DNA from: JACPRB01 sp964468745
Lineage (GTDB): Bacteria > Planctomycetota > MHYJ01 > JACPRB01
DNA length: 64,000 bases
Reading direction: 5' to 3'
NCBI GenBank assembly: GCA_964468745.1
Contig: CAYXVY010000201.1
Span: 1 to 64,000, forward strand
Numbering within the stretch: the first letter of the stretch is position 1; each line of letters starts with the position of its first letter. A model generated the notes under the pieces. That model was not told where the DNA came from. It was given only the letters and a program-made list of their open reading frames with translations, and did not search any database. Of this stretch, positions 55,149-63,204 are shown one piece after another. The translations under genes and the position numbers were made by a program.

Positions 55149-56768
55149 ATGCGTTTCGTGGCATTGGGCATCCTCGCGCTGGCGTGCACCGCACAGGATC
55201 CGGCACCCGCCGAAGCGGACGCGGTTTACATCAACGGCACGATCTATACGACCGACGGGTCCATCATCGTGTCGGCCCTCGCCGTCAAGGGCGACCACCT
55301 CATGCTCGTCGGCAGCGATACGGAAGTCCGCGCCGTGACGGGCGTCTCGACGAAGGTCACTGATCTCAAGGGCCAGTGCGTGACCGCGGGGCTCATCGAC
55401 GCGCACGGCCACATGTCCGGCTTGGGCAGCTACGCGATGGGACGACTCGACCTCAAGGACGCACGGAGCTTCGACGACGTGCTCAAGGCCGTGAAGTCGG
55501 CGGTCACGAAGGCGAAGCCGGGCGAGTGGATCCTCGGCGGCCGCTGGGATCAGGCCTCGTGGGGACTCAAGGAGCTGCCGACGCATGAGAAACTCAGCGA
55601 GATCACGCCGGACAATCCGGTGTGGCTGGATCGCGTCGACGGCCACGCGGGGCTCGCCAACGCGGGCGCCATGACCGCCGCGGGCGTACGTCGGGACACG
55701 TCCAACCCGCGCGGAGGCGAGATCCTTCGGGACGCGAACGGCGACGCGACGGGAATGTTCATCGATAACGCGACCGGGCTCGTCGAATCGAAGATCCCGG
55801 GCGGCCGGCGGACAGCGAAGGACCTGATCCTCGCCGCGCAGGAGCGCTGCCTGGCCGTCGGTCTGACCGGCGTGCACGACGCAGGGATCGGCGAGGGGGA
55901 GATCGCCGCGTATCGCGAACTCGCCCGCGAGGGGAAGCTGAAAATCCGCATCTACGCGATGCGCGCCGGAATGGGCGACGGCAAGCCCGAGATCGGCGAC
56001 CGTTTCACGATGCGAGCGATCAAGCTGATGATCGACGGCGCGATGGGTTCGCGCGGCGCGTGGCTGCTCGAGGACTACGCCGACCGCGCAGGCCACCGCG
56101 GCCTCCCCGTAACGACATCCGAGCGCATCAGGGATGTCGCGACGTGGGCGCTCGCGAACGGCTGGCAGGTGTGCACGCACGCGATCGGAGACCGCGGCAT
56201 TCGTGAGGTTCTCGACGCGTACGAAGCGTCGCTGAAGGCGAATGCCGTCGAGGATCACCGATTCCGCGTGGAGCACGCGCAGTGCGCCGAGCTCTCCGAC
56301 ATCCCGCGCTTCGCGAAGCTTGGTGTGCTCCCGTCGATGCAGCAGACGCATTGCACGAGTGACATGCGATGGGCCGAGGCGCGCGTCGGGCCGGAGCGCG
56401 TGAAGGGCGCCTACGCGTGGCGCACGTTCACGAAGGCCGGCTCGCGCATCGCCGGCGGAAGCGATTTCCCCGTCGAAAGCGAGAACCCGCTCTGGGGAAT
56501 CTACGCGGGGGTCACGCGGCAGGATCACGACGGCAAGCCGGAGGGCGGATGGCGTCCCGAAGAGCGCCAGACGCGCGGAGAGGCCCTGCGCTCCTTCACG
56601 ATCGACGCGGCATACGCAGCGTTCGAGGATCAGCAGAAAGGCGGCCTTGCGAAGGGAAAGCTGGCCGACTTCGTGGTCTGGTCGACCGATATCGTGAAGT
56701 GCCCGCCGCGCGATCTGCTGACGGCCAAGCCGGTGCAGGTGGTGATCGGCGGAAAGATCGAGCGGTAG
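55149..56768 (+). CDS. YtcJ-like metal-dependent amidohydrolase, lipoprotein
   Basis: A 539-residue protein. MRFVALGILALAC gives a likely lipobox (ALAC). The amidohydrolase-3 domain has GLIDAHGHMSGLG (metal ligands), KLMIDGAMGSRGAW (the Lys region), THAIGDRGIREVLDAY, RVEHAQCAE and GGSDFPVES. Members hydrolyse amides or cyclic substrates; the substrate is unknown. It follows the AhpD-like gene by 2 nt with GGGAGG before the ATG. Confidence 0.88.
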   Translation: MRFVALGILALACTAQDPAPAEADAVYINGTIYTTDGSIIVSALAVKGDHLMLVGSDTEVRAVTGVSTKVTDLKGQCVTAGLIDAHGHMSGLGSYAMGRLDLKDARSFDDVLKAVKSAVTKAKPGEWILGGRWDQASWGLKELPTHEKLSEITPDNPVWLDRVDGHAGLANAGAMTAAGVRRDTSNPRGGEILRDANGDATGMFIDNATGLVESKIPGGRRTAKDLILAAQERCLAVGLTGVHDAGIGEGEIAAYRELAREGKLKIRIYAMRAGMGDGKPEIGDRFTMRAIKLMIDGAMGSRGAWLLEDYADRAGHRGLPVTTSERIRDVATWALANGWQVCTHAIGDRGIREVLDAYEASLKANAVEDHRFRVEHAQCAELSDIPRFAKLGVLPSMQQTHCTSDMRWAEARVGPERVKGAYAWRTFTKAGSRIAGGSDFPVESENPLWGIYAGVTRQDHDGKPEGGWRPEERQTRGEALRSFTIDAAYAAFEDQQKGGLAKGKLADFVVWSTDIVKCPPRDLLTAKPVQVVIGGKIER

Positions 56769-56785
56769 AATCACGTCTAGGTAGT

Positions 56786-57553
56786 ATGAGATTCGCTGTC
56801 GCGCTCCTGCTCCTCGGTTCGGCCGCGTGGGCCGACGAGGTCACGCTCAAGAACGGCAAGAAGTTCACCGGGATCGCGCGCGAGCAGGGCGAGACGGTCG
56901 TCCTCGAAATGGCGATCGGCACCGTCATGATCCCGAAGGACCAGGTGTCGAACGTGACGTTCGCGGAGACGCCGCTGCACCGCTTCCACGACGCGCTGAA
57001 AGCGTGCGCGAAGGTCGACGAGTTCCTCAAGCTCGCGCGCGCGACGACGATCCCGCGGTTGGCGAACGTCGCGTACGCGAAGATCGTCGAGCTTGACGCC
57101 GAACACGCCGAAGCCCGGAAGGTGCTCGGGCACGAAAAGGTCGCCGGCGCTTGGACCACGCGGGAGGAGCGGGAGGAGATGGCGCGCGCGGAGAGGGAAG
57201 AGCAGCGTGATAAAGAGATCTTCGCGAAAATCGCGGAGAAGCGCCGCCAACGCGACGAGCTCGCCGCGGTCGAACGAACGTACGCGCGACGCGTGGAGCC
57301 CGTCGAGGACGACTATGGGCTCGCGTATCCGTGGGGCTACTCGTTCTTCCGCCGCCGGGTGGCGCCGGGGGCCGCGGCGGGCGTTCCGCTCTGGACGCCG
57401 CTGTACTATCCCGAATTCTGCCCGCTCGATCCGTTCTCGTGCCGGAGGCCGGCCGTGGCGACGCGCGAGGCGCTCCCGGGAGTCGGCTTCAACACGCCGC
57501 ATCACCAGGCGCTGTACAAGTACTACAGCTACGGCGGCGGCAGGCCGCGGTAG
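56786..57553 (+). CDS. secreted protein, tandem paralogue 1
   Basis: A 255-residue protein with a signal peptide (MRFAVALLLLGSAAWA). A small SH3/Sm-like N-terminal domain starts DEVTLKNGKKFTGIAREQGE. A helical segment with the motif LGHEKVAGAWTTREE follows, then a charged helix and an aromatic, Pro-rich tail. TAGAAT lies 14 nt before the ATG. It aligns with the next protein over the first 150 residues. Function unknown; such SH3-like leaders recur in exported planctomycete proteins. Confidence 0.7.
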   Translation: MRFAVALLLLGSAAWADEVTLKNGKKFTGIAREQGETVVLEMAIGTVMIPKDQVSNVTFAETPLHRFHDALKACAKVDEFLKLARATTIPRLANVAYAKIVELDAEHAEARKVLGHEKVAGAWTTREEREEMARAEREEQRDKEIFAKIAEKRRQRDELAAVERTYARRVEPVEDDYGLAYPWGYSFFRRRVAPGAAAGVPLWTPLYYPEFCPLDPFSCRRPAVATREALPGVGFNTPHHQALYKYYSYGGGRPR

Positions 57554-57581
57554 AATCAAGGCAGCAGACAGGAGACGAACG

Positions 57582-58385
57582 ATGAGACGTGCACTGGTCG
57601 CCGCCCTCGTGGCGCTCGCCGGAACGTCGGCGTGGGCCGACGAGATCACCCTCCGCACCGGAACCAAGATCGTCGGCATCGCGCGCGAGGAGGCCGGACG
57701 CATCATCGTCGAGATGAACCTCGGTACCGTGACCTTCGCGAAGGAGGATGTCGTCTCCGTCACGCCGGGTCGCACCGCGCTGCACGACTACAACGACAAG
57801 GCCGCAGCCATCAAGGACAGCAAGAGCGCGAAGGACTACGTCGATCTCGCCCGCTGGGCGCGGCAGAACGGGGTCTCCCGGCACGTGAAATCGAATCTCG
57901 ATCAGGCGCTCGCCCTCGACGCGAACAACGAATGGGCGCGCCGCGAGCTCGGCTACACGCTGCACAAGGGCAAGTGGATGACGCAGGACGAGGTGATGCG
58001 CGACCAGGGTTTCGTGAGTTTCGAGGGCCGCTGGATGACGCTGCTCGAGAAGGAGCTCATCGTGAAGCGGCGTCTCGAGGCGGAATCGTCGCGCCAGGCG
58101 GCGGAAGCGCAGAAGCGGGTGCGCAAGGACGCCGAGCGGATCGCGCGCGATCAGGCGATGCAGGAATACTGGGACGACGTCGCCGAGCGCGATCGCATGC
58201 GCCGTACCGCCGTGCAGGGCTACGGCGACTGGCGTCACGGCTGGGGCTACCGCCCGTACGGAGGGCGCTACTACGGCTGGTACGGCGACGCGACGGCCGT
58301 CTTCGACGTGTACGGGCTGCTCCGCGACCGGGGCCATTTCGGCGGCGCCAAGCCGACGCCTTCGCTGCCGAAGTTCGACAAGTAG
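57582..58385 (+). CDS. secreted protein, tandem paralogue 2
   Basis: A 267-residue protein with a signal peptide (MRRALVAALVALAGTSAWA), the same N-terminal domain (DEITLRTGTKIVGIAREEAG) and the equivalent motif LGYTLHKGKWMTQDE. Then comes a charged helix (RRLEAESSRQAAEAQKRVRK) and a Gly/Tyr/Trp-rich segment (YGDWRHGWGYRPYGGRYYGW) that looks like an extended surface region. TAGAAT at 57551-57556 and AGGAG give it its own promoter and Shine-Dalgarno sequence. Confidence 0.7.
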   Translation: MRRALVAALVALAGTSAWADEITLRTGTKIVGIAREEAGRIIVEMNLGTVTFAKEDVVSVTPGRTALHDYNDKAAAIKDSKSAKDYVDLARWARQNGVSRHVKSNLDQALALDANNEWARRELGYTLHKGKWMTQDEVMRDQGFVSFEGRWMTLLEKELIVKRRLEAESSRQAAEAQKRVRKDAERIARDQAMQEYWDDVAERDRMRRTAVQGYGDWRHGWGYRPYGGRYYGWYGDATAVFDVYGLLRDRGHFGGAKPTPSLPKFDK

Positions 58386-58398
58386 GCGCATCGCGCCT

Positions 58399-58502
58399 GA
58401 TCCCGATCCCGATCCAAATCCCGATCAGTCGGACGGGCGGATTCGGGATCGACAGGTGCGCGTCAGCGGCCTGATGTTCCTCGTGAGATCGGGATCGGGG
58501 TC
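58399..58502. terminator. GATCCC-repeat inverted repeat between convergent genes
   Basis: GATCCCGATCCCGATC (58399-58414) and GATCGGGATCGGGGTC (58487-58502) are complementary in 15 of 16 positions and bracket most of the gap between two convergent genes. The 72-nt loop makes a simple terminator doubtful. Confidence 0.35.
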
Positions 58503-58510
58503 GAGATTTC

Positions 58511-59299
58511 CTAGTAGCGGAAGCCGACTTCGAAGAACGCGCCGCTTACCGTCATCATCCCTTCCGCTTTCTCGACGTTCGAGCGGTCGTCCTCCACCGA
58601 GAACACTATCTTGCGGAAGCCGACGCCGAGGAAGAACCCGTTGTAGCCGCCGCGCGCGACGATGGTCATGTCGTAGGCCTTGCCCGAGACTCCTCCCGCA
58701 ACGTCGGGGATGATCAGGCCGTCCACCTCGACGGCAACCGACGCGTAGCTCGAGAAATAAAGCTCGCCCGCAAAGCCCAGCGTCGGGAATCCCCCCTTCA
58801 GGTCGGCCCGCTCCGTGAATCCTCCGCCCGTGACTTCGCCTTCGAGCAGGATCGCCTTGGCGCCGAGGCGAGGCCCGAATCGGATGTCGACGATCAGCGA
58901 GAAGGGCAGCCGGAAGTCGTATTCGTACACGAGGGACGTGACGGACCAGTCGAACGTGCTGTCGACGGCGGTGCCCGCGGTGAAGGACTGGCCGGCGAAT
59001 GAGATCGTCTGGTTCAGCGTTGCGTCGCCGCCGAACGTGGCCTTCCAGTGATCGAAGCAGAGGCGGCCGATGAGAGGAATGCTGACCCACGCTCCGAAGT
59101 TGTTGACGCGCTCCTCATCGGAGAGGCCCAGGTCGCCGGCGAGATCCACGTCCGTTCCGTTCACGCCGGCGTCGCTCGCCGAGAATTCCCCTTCGAACTT
59201 AGCGTTCCAGAGTCGGTAGCGTCCGCCGACCCACTGATCCTGCGCCACCGCGGCGGAGGACGCGCACAGCAGCACGACGGCGCAAGCGACGGTTCGCAT
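58511..59299 (-). CDS. predicted outer-membrane beta-barrel protein
   Basis: A 262-residue protein. The signal peptide (MRTVACAVVLLCASSAAVAQ) fixes the ATG at 59299. Alternating strands follow (GGRYRLWNAKFEGEF, FSLIVDIRFGPRLGAKA, GGYNGFFLGVGFRKIVF), ending in an aromatic residue (FFEVGFRY). It resembles the protein at 16404 in general form. A GGGAGAG Shine-Dalgarno sequence is present. Confidence 0.72.
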   Translation of the reverse strand: MRTVACAVVLLCASSAAVAQDQWVGGRYRLWNAKFEGEFSASDAGVNGTDVDLAGDLGLSDEERVNNFGAWVSIPLIGRLCFDHWKATFGGDATLNQTISFAGQSFTAGTAVDSTFDWSVTSLVYEYDFRLPFSLIVDIRFGPRLGAKAILLEGEVTGGGFTERADLKGGFPTLGFAGELYFSSYASVAVEVDGLIIPDVAGGVSGKAYDMTIVARGGYNGFFLGVGFRKIVFSVEDDRSNVEKAEGMMTVSGAFFEVGFRY

Positions 59300-59501
59300 C
59301 AGGCTCTCCCTTCCAGAATCCACTCTATATACCGCACTACCAGCGCTTCTGCGCAGCAAGAGTTGTGCCTAAATTGGGGGCGCAACCCTATGCGCGACAG
59401 GCTGTTGCGGTCCGCGTGCCGCGCGCGCGCGCCGTGTCGGCATTCCCGACAACTCCGTGTCCGATTTCCCATCAGCGGCGCCCTCGTTTTCGGTAAATGG
59501 C

Positions 59502-59507
59502 TATCAT
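59502..59507 (+). promoter_or_regulatory. -10 box (TATCAT) for the alkyltransferase-like gene
   Basis: TATCAT ends 12 nt before the ATG at 59520, so the leader would be about 5 nt. Confidence 0.4.
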
Positions 59508-59519
59508 CCTGACGGATCG

Positions 59520-59828
59520 ATGAGCGCCTCCTACGAACGAATCTACCGCGCCGTGTGCCGCATCCCGAAGGGGCGCGTCGCCACGTACGGTCAGATCGCC
59601 GCGGTCGCGGGCATTCCGAAGCAGCCTCGCGCGGTCGGCTACGCCCTCTCCGCGCTGAATGACGATCGCGTCCCGTGGCATCGCGTGATCAACGCGAAGG
59701 GCGAGATCAGTCTTCGGTCGGAGCTGGGCGACGAGCGCGCTCAACGGACGCTGCTGGAGCGCGAAGGGATCGCATTCGACAAGGCGGGACGAGTCTCGCT
59801 GTCGCAATTCCGCTGGCGGTCCCGCTGA
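59520..59828 (+). CDS. alkyltransferase-like protein (MGMT DNA-binding domain, Cys replaced by Trp)
   Basis: A 102-residue single MGMT/Ogt DNA-binding domain. IPKGRVATYGQIAAVAGIP and RAVGYALSALNDDRVPWHRVINAKG are the hallmarks. The alkyl-acceptor motif PCHRV reads PWHRV, so it cannot transfer alkyl groups. This is the ATL class, which binds O6-alkylguanine and flags it for nucleotide excision repair. Confidence 0.92.
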   Translation: MSASYERIYRAVCRIPKGRVATYGQIAAVAGIPKQPRAVGYALSALNDDRVPWHRVINAKGEISLRSELGDERAQRTLLEREGIAFDKAGRVSLSQFRWRSR

Positions 59829-59831
59829 CGG

Positions 59832-61295
59832 CTACTTCGCCTCGGGCTGGTACCGCACGATCGGCTCGCGGCTGGCCTTGACCTCGTTCAGCCGGCGGAC
59901 CGGCATCGTGTGCGGCGCGTCGAGGAGCTTCTTCGGGTCGGTCTTTGCCTCCCCGAGGATCGCGATCATCGCGTCGGCGAAGCCGTCGAGCGTCTCGCGG
60001 TTCTCGCTCTCGGTCGGCTCGATCATCATGCACTCCGGCACGATGAGCGGGAAGTAGATCGTCGGCGGATGGAATCCGTAGTCGAGCAGCCGCTTGCCGA
60101 AATCGAGCGTGTGCACGCCGAGCTTCTTGAGCGGCGTCCCGTCGATCACGAACTCGTGCATGCACGGCCGGTCGAACGCGATCTTGAAGTGCCCCTTGAG
60201 CCGCGACATCAGGTAGTTCGCGTTGAGCACCGCGTTCTCTGCGTTCGCGCGGATCCCGTCCGGCCCGTGATACCGGATGTACGTGTAGCAGCGCACGTGC
60301 ATGCCGACGTTCCCGAAGAACGCCTTCACGCGGCCGATCGACTTGGATCGATTGTAGTCGAGCGCGAACTTCTCCCCCTCGCGCACGATGCGCGGCACCG
60401 GGAGGTAGGGCTCGAGGTGCTTCTTGCAGGCGACGGGGCCCGACCCCGGCCCGCCGCCGCCGTGCGGCGTCGAGAACGTCTTGTGCAGGTTGAAGTGCTG
60501 GACGTCGACCCCGAAATCGCCCGGCCGCGCGATCCCCTGGATCGCGTTCATGTTCGCGCCGTCCATGTACACCTGCGCGCCCGCCTTGTGGACGATGTCG
60601 GCGATGTTCGCGATCTCCTCCTCGAAGAGCCCGAGCGTGCTCGGGTTCGTGATCATGATCGCGGCCGTCTTGTCGGTGATCTTCTTTTTCAAATCCTCGA
60701 GATCCACTCCGCCGCGCTTGTTCGATTTCACGCTCACCGTCTTGAAGCCGGCGAGGGTGCACGTCGCGGGATTCGTCCCGTGCGCGCTGTCGGGGATCAG
60801 CACCTCCGTGCGGTGCCCCTGCTTCTGCTCGACGAGATACGCCTTGATGATCAGGATGCCCGTGAGCTCGCCGTGCGCGCCTGCCGCCGGTTGGAGCGTG
60901 ACCGCGTCCATGCCGGAGATCTCCACGAGATAGCGCTGAAGCTCGTGCATCACCTCGAGCGTTCCCTGCACCTGCTCCGCCGGCTGGTGCGGGTGCACGC
61001 GCGCGAACCCCGATAGCGACGCGACCTTCTCGTTGATCTTCGGGTTGTACTTCATCGTGCACGACCCGAGCGGATAGAAGTGCGTGTCGATCGAGAAGCA
61101 CTTCTGCGAGAGCCGGACGTAGTGGCGCACGAGCTCGAGCTCCGCGACCTCCGGCAGCGCCGCCGGCTTTTCGCGCAGCAGCTTCGCCGGGATCATCGAG
61201 TCGAGCGGCTGCTTCGGGTCGGGCTGGCCGATGTACCCGCCGTGACGGCCCGGACTGCTTTTCTCGAAGATGAGCCGGTCGTAGTCGTAGCTCAT
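59832..61295 (-). CDS. gcvPB: glycine dehydrogenase (decarboxylating) subunit 2
   Basis: A 487-residue PLP enzyme, the C-terminal half of P-protein. FNLHKTFSTPHGGGGPGSGP carries the PLP lysine, and CTMKYNPKIN and IPDSAHGTNPA are conserved. With GcvPA it decarboxylates glycine and loads the aminomethyl group onto lipoyl-GcvH. ATG overlaps the gcvPA stop by 4 nt. Confidence 0.97.
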   Translation of the reverse strand: MSYDYDRLIFEKSSPGRHGGYIGQPDPKQPLDSMIPAKLLREKPAALPEVAELELVRHYVRLSQKCFSIDTHFYPLGSCTMKYNPKINEKVASLSGFARVHPHQPAEQVQGTLEVMHELQRYLVEISGMDAVTLQPAAGAHGELTGILIIKAYLVEQKQGHRTEVLIPDSAHGTNPATCTLAGFKTVSVKSNKRGGVDLEDLKKKITDKTAAIMITNPSTLGLFEEEIANIADIVHKAGAQVYMDGANMNAIQGIARPGDFGVDVQHFNLHKTFSTPHGGGGPGSGPVACKKHLEPYLPVPRIVREGEKFALDYNRSKSIGRVKAFFGNVGMHVRCYTYIRYHGPDGIRANAENAVLNANYLMSRLKGHFKIAFDRPCMHEFVIDGTPLKKLGVHTLDFGKRLLDYGFHPPTIYFPLIVPECMMIEPTESENRETLDGFADAMIAILGEAKTDPKKLLDAPHTMPVRRLNEVKASREPIVRYQPEAK

Positions 61296-62641
61296 GAGTG
61301 CACCGCCTCGGCCAGCGCCTGCGCGAACCGGTCGATGTCGTGCGGCGTGTTCTTCTCCGTCGCGCACAGGAGCACCGCGCGACGCAGGTCGTGATACCAG
61401 TGTGAGACGGGCAGGCCGCCGATGAATCCCGCCTGGGCGAGCTTTCGATTGACGACCTCGGCTTCCGCGGGCATCTCGACGACGAACTCGTGGAAGAACG
61501 GCGCCGCATGCGGCCGTTTGACGCCGCGGATCTGCGTCACGGCCTTCTCGAGCGCATGCGCCCGCTGGGCGCAGATCGTCGCGACGTTCCGCACGCCCGA
61601 CGCGCCGAGAGCGGACATCGTCATGGTCGCGCGAAGCGCCATCAATGCCTGGTTCGTGCAGATGTTGCTCGACGCCTTCTCGCGGCGGATGTGCTGCTCG
61701 CGCGTCTGGAGCGTGAGGCACCACGCGCGCTTTCCGTTCGCGTCGACCGTCTGGCCGCTGATCCGGCCGGGCATCTGGCGGATGTACTTCATCTTCGCCG
61801 CCATGAAGCCGCACCACGGACCGCCGTACGAGAGCTCGATGCCGAACGGCTGCGCGTCCCCCACCGCGACGTCGAAGTCGCAGGCGCCAGGCGGCTTGAG
61901 CACGGCCAGGGAGATCGGATTCACGCTCGCGATCGCCAGCGAGCCGCCCGAATGCGCGGCTTTCGCGATCTCGTCCAGGTCTTCGATGTTCCCGTAAAAG
62001 TTCGGATTCTGGACGATGACGCCGGCGGCGCCCTCCGAGACGGTTCGCACCGACGCCGCGCTCGTCAAGCCGTCGAACGTCCCGATCTCGATGATGTCGA
62101 CGCCGAGTTGCTTGAACTGCGTGCGCAACACCTCGCGGTACTGTGGATTGACGGCAGCCGATACCGCGATGCGGCGACGGCCCTTCTCGTCGATATCGAG
62201 CGCGAGCGCCGCGGCCTCGGCAAGCGCGGTCGAACCGTCGTAGTGCGACGCGTTCGCGACGTCGAGCCCCGTCAGTTCGCAGATCATCGTCTGGTACTCG
62301 AAGATTGCCTGCAGCGTCCCTTGGCTCGCCTCAGCCTGGTACGGCGTGTACGACGTCACCCATTCGCCGCGCAGGCCCACCTGTTCGATCGCGGCCGGGA
62401 TGAAGTGCGAGTATCCGCCGCCCCCGAGGAAGGCCGTGTGCGAGTCGGTCGTGATGTTCTTGGCGGCGAGCGCCGACATGTGCGCCAGCAGGTCCTGCTC
62501 CGGCAGGGAAGGGGGCAGGTCGAGCGGCCGCTTGAGGCGGAGCGCTGCGGGAATCTGTGCGAAGAAGTCGTCCGTCGATTTCGCGCCGCACGCCTTCAGC
62601 ATCGCCTGCCGTTCGGCGTCGGTGTTTTGGATGTAGTCCAT
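61292..62641 (-). CDS. gcvPA: glycine dehydrogenase (decarboxylating) subunit 1
   Basis: A 449-residue protein, the N-terminal half of P-protein. FLGGGGYSHFIPAAI, YTPYQAEASQGTLQAIFEYQT and NASHYDGSTALAEAA are diagnostic. It pairs with GcvPB. The split form is common outside Proteobacteria. It lies 55 bp after gcvH, across a short simple-sequence stretch. Confidence 0.97.
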   Translation of the reverse strand: MDYIQNTDAERQAMLKACGAKSTDDFFAQIPAALRLKRPLDLPPSLPEQDLLAHMSALAAKNITTDSHTAFLGGGGYSHFIPAAIEQVGLRGEWVTSYTPYQAEASQGTLQAIFEYQTMICELTGLDVANASHYDGSTALAEAAALALDIDEKGRRRIAVSAAVNPQYREVLRTQFKQLGVDIIEIGTFDGLTSAASVRTVSEGAAGVIVQNPNFYGNIEDLDEIAKAAHSGGSLAIASVNPISLAVLKPPGACDFDVAVGDAQPFGIELSYGGPWCGFMAAKMKYIRQMPGRISGQTVDANGKRAWCLTLQTREQHIRREKASSNICTNQALMALRATMTMSALGASGVRNVATICAQRAHALEKAVTQIRGVKRPHAAPFFHEFVVEMPAEAEVVNRKLAQAGFIGGLPVSHWYHDLRRAVLLCATEKNTPHDIDRFAQALAEAVHS

Positions 62642-62696
62642 TCAGTCCCTGGTCCTTAGTCCTTGGTTCTTAGTCGCGCTCGGGGTCCCCAAGGGA

Positions 62697-63146
62697 CTAC
62701 ACGAAATCGTCGTCGTCCGGATCGCCGTCTTCCTTCTCGCCGCCCTTCTCCCCCTCCTCGGACGACGCGATGAACTCCTTGTACTCCTTGGCGGTCATGA
62801 GCGCTTCGCCTTCGGCGGCATCGCTGACCTTCACCTTGACGATCCAGCCGTCGTCGAACGGGCTGTCCTTCAGGATGTCGAGGTTTTCGACGAGCTTCTC
62901 GTTCACCGCGGTCACCTTCCCGGTGACGGGGGAAACGAGATCGGCGACGGTCTTGACCGACTCGATCTCGCCGAACGCCGCGCCCTGCTCCACGGAGTCG
63001 CCGACCTTCGGCAGCTCGATGTGAACCAGGTCGCTCAGCTGGTGCACGGCGTAGTCGGTGATGCCGATCGCCGTCTCACCCTTCTTGTTCGTGCGAACCC
63101 ACTCATGCGTTTCCGCGTACTTCGCATCTTCCGGCCGAGCAGCCAT
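62697..63146 (-). CDS. gcvH: glycine cleavage system H protein
   Basis: A 149-residue lipoyl carrier protein. THEWVRTNKKGETAIGITDYA opens the domain, and GEIESVKTVADLVSPVTG holds the lipoylated Lys. It is longer than usual by an acidic tail (EEGEKGGEKEDGDPDDDDFV). The ATG at 63146 is set by the family N-terminus and a GGGAGA Shine-Dalgarno sequence. Confidence 0.96.
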   Translation of the reverse strand: MAARPEDAKYAETHEWVRTNKKGETAIGITDYAVHQLSDLVHIELPKVGDSVEQGAAFGEIESVKTVADLVSPVTGKVTAVNEKLVENLDILKDSPFDDGWIVKVKVSDAAEGEALMTAKEYKEFIASSEEGEKGGEKEDGDPDDDDFV

Positions 63147-63174
63147 GCGTCGATTCTCCCTGTTGATCGAGCGT

Positions 63175-63203
63175 AAATAATCGGGGCCGCGAGCCCCTGT
63201 CAA
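63175..63203 (-). promoter_or_regulatory. possible internal promoter before gcvH
   Basis: TTGACA (63203-63198), 17-nt spacer containing a GGGGC/GCCCC hairpin, then TTATTT (63180-63175) on the minus strand, about 28 nt before the gcvH ATG. The -35 is perfect and the -10 is weak. Confidence 0.45.
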
Positions 63204-63204
63204 G

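Noticed and set aside
59707..61509. A 600-codon minus-strand frame overlapping gcvPB
   Set aside because: It is an alternative frame of the gcvPA/gcvPB region; the gcvPB frame has all P-protein motifs.
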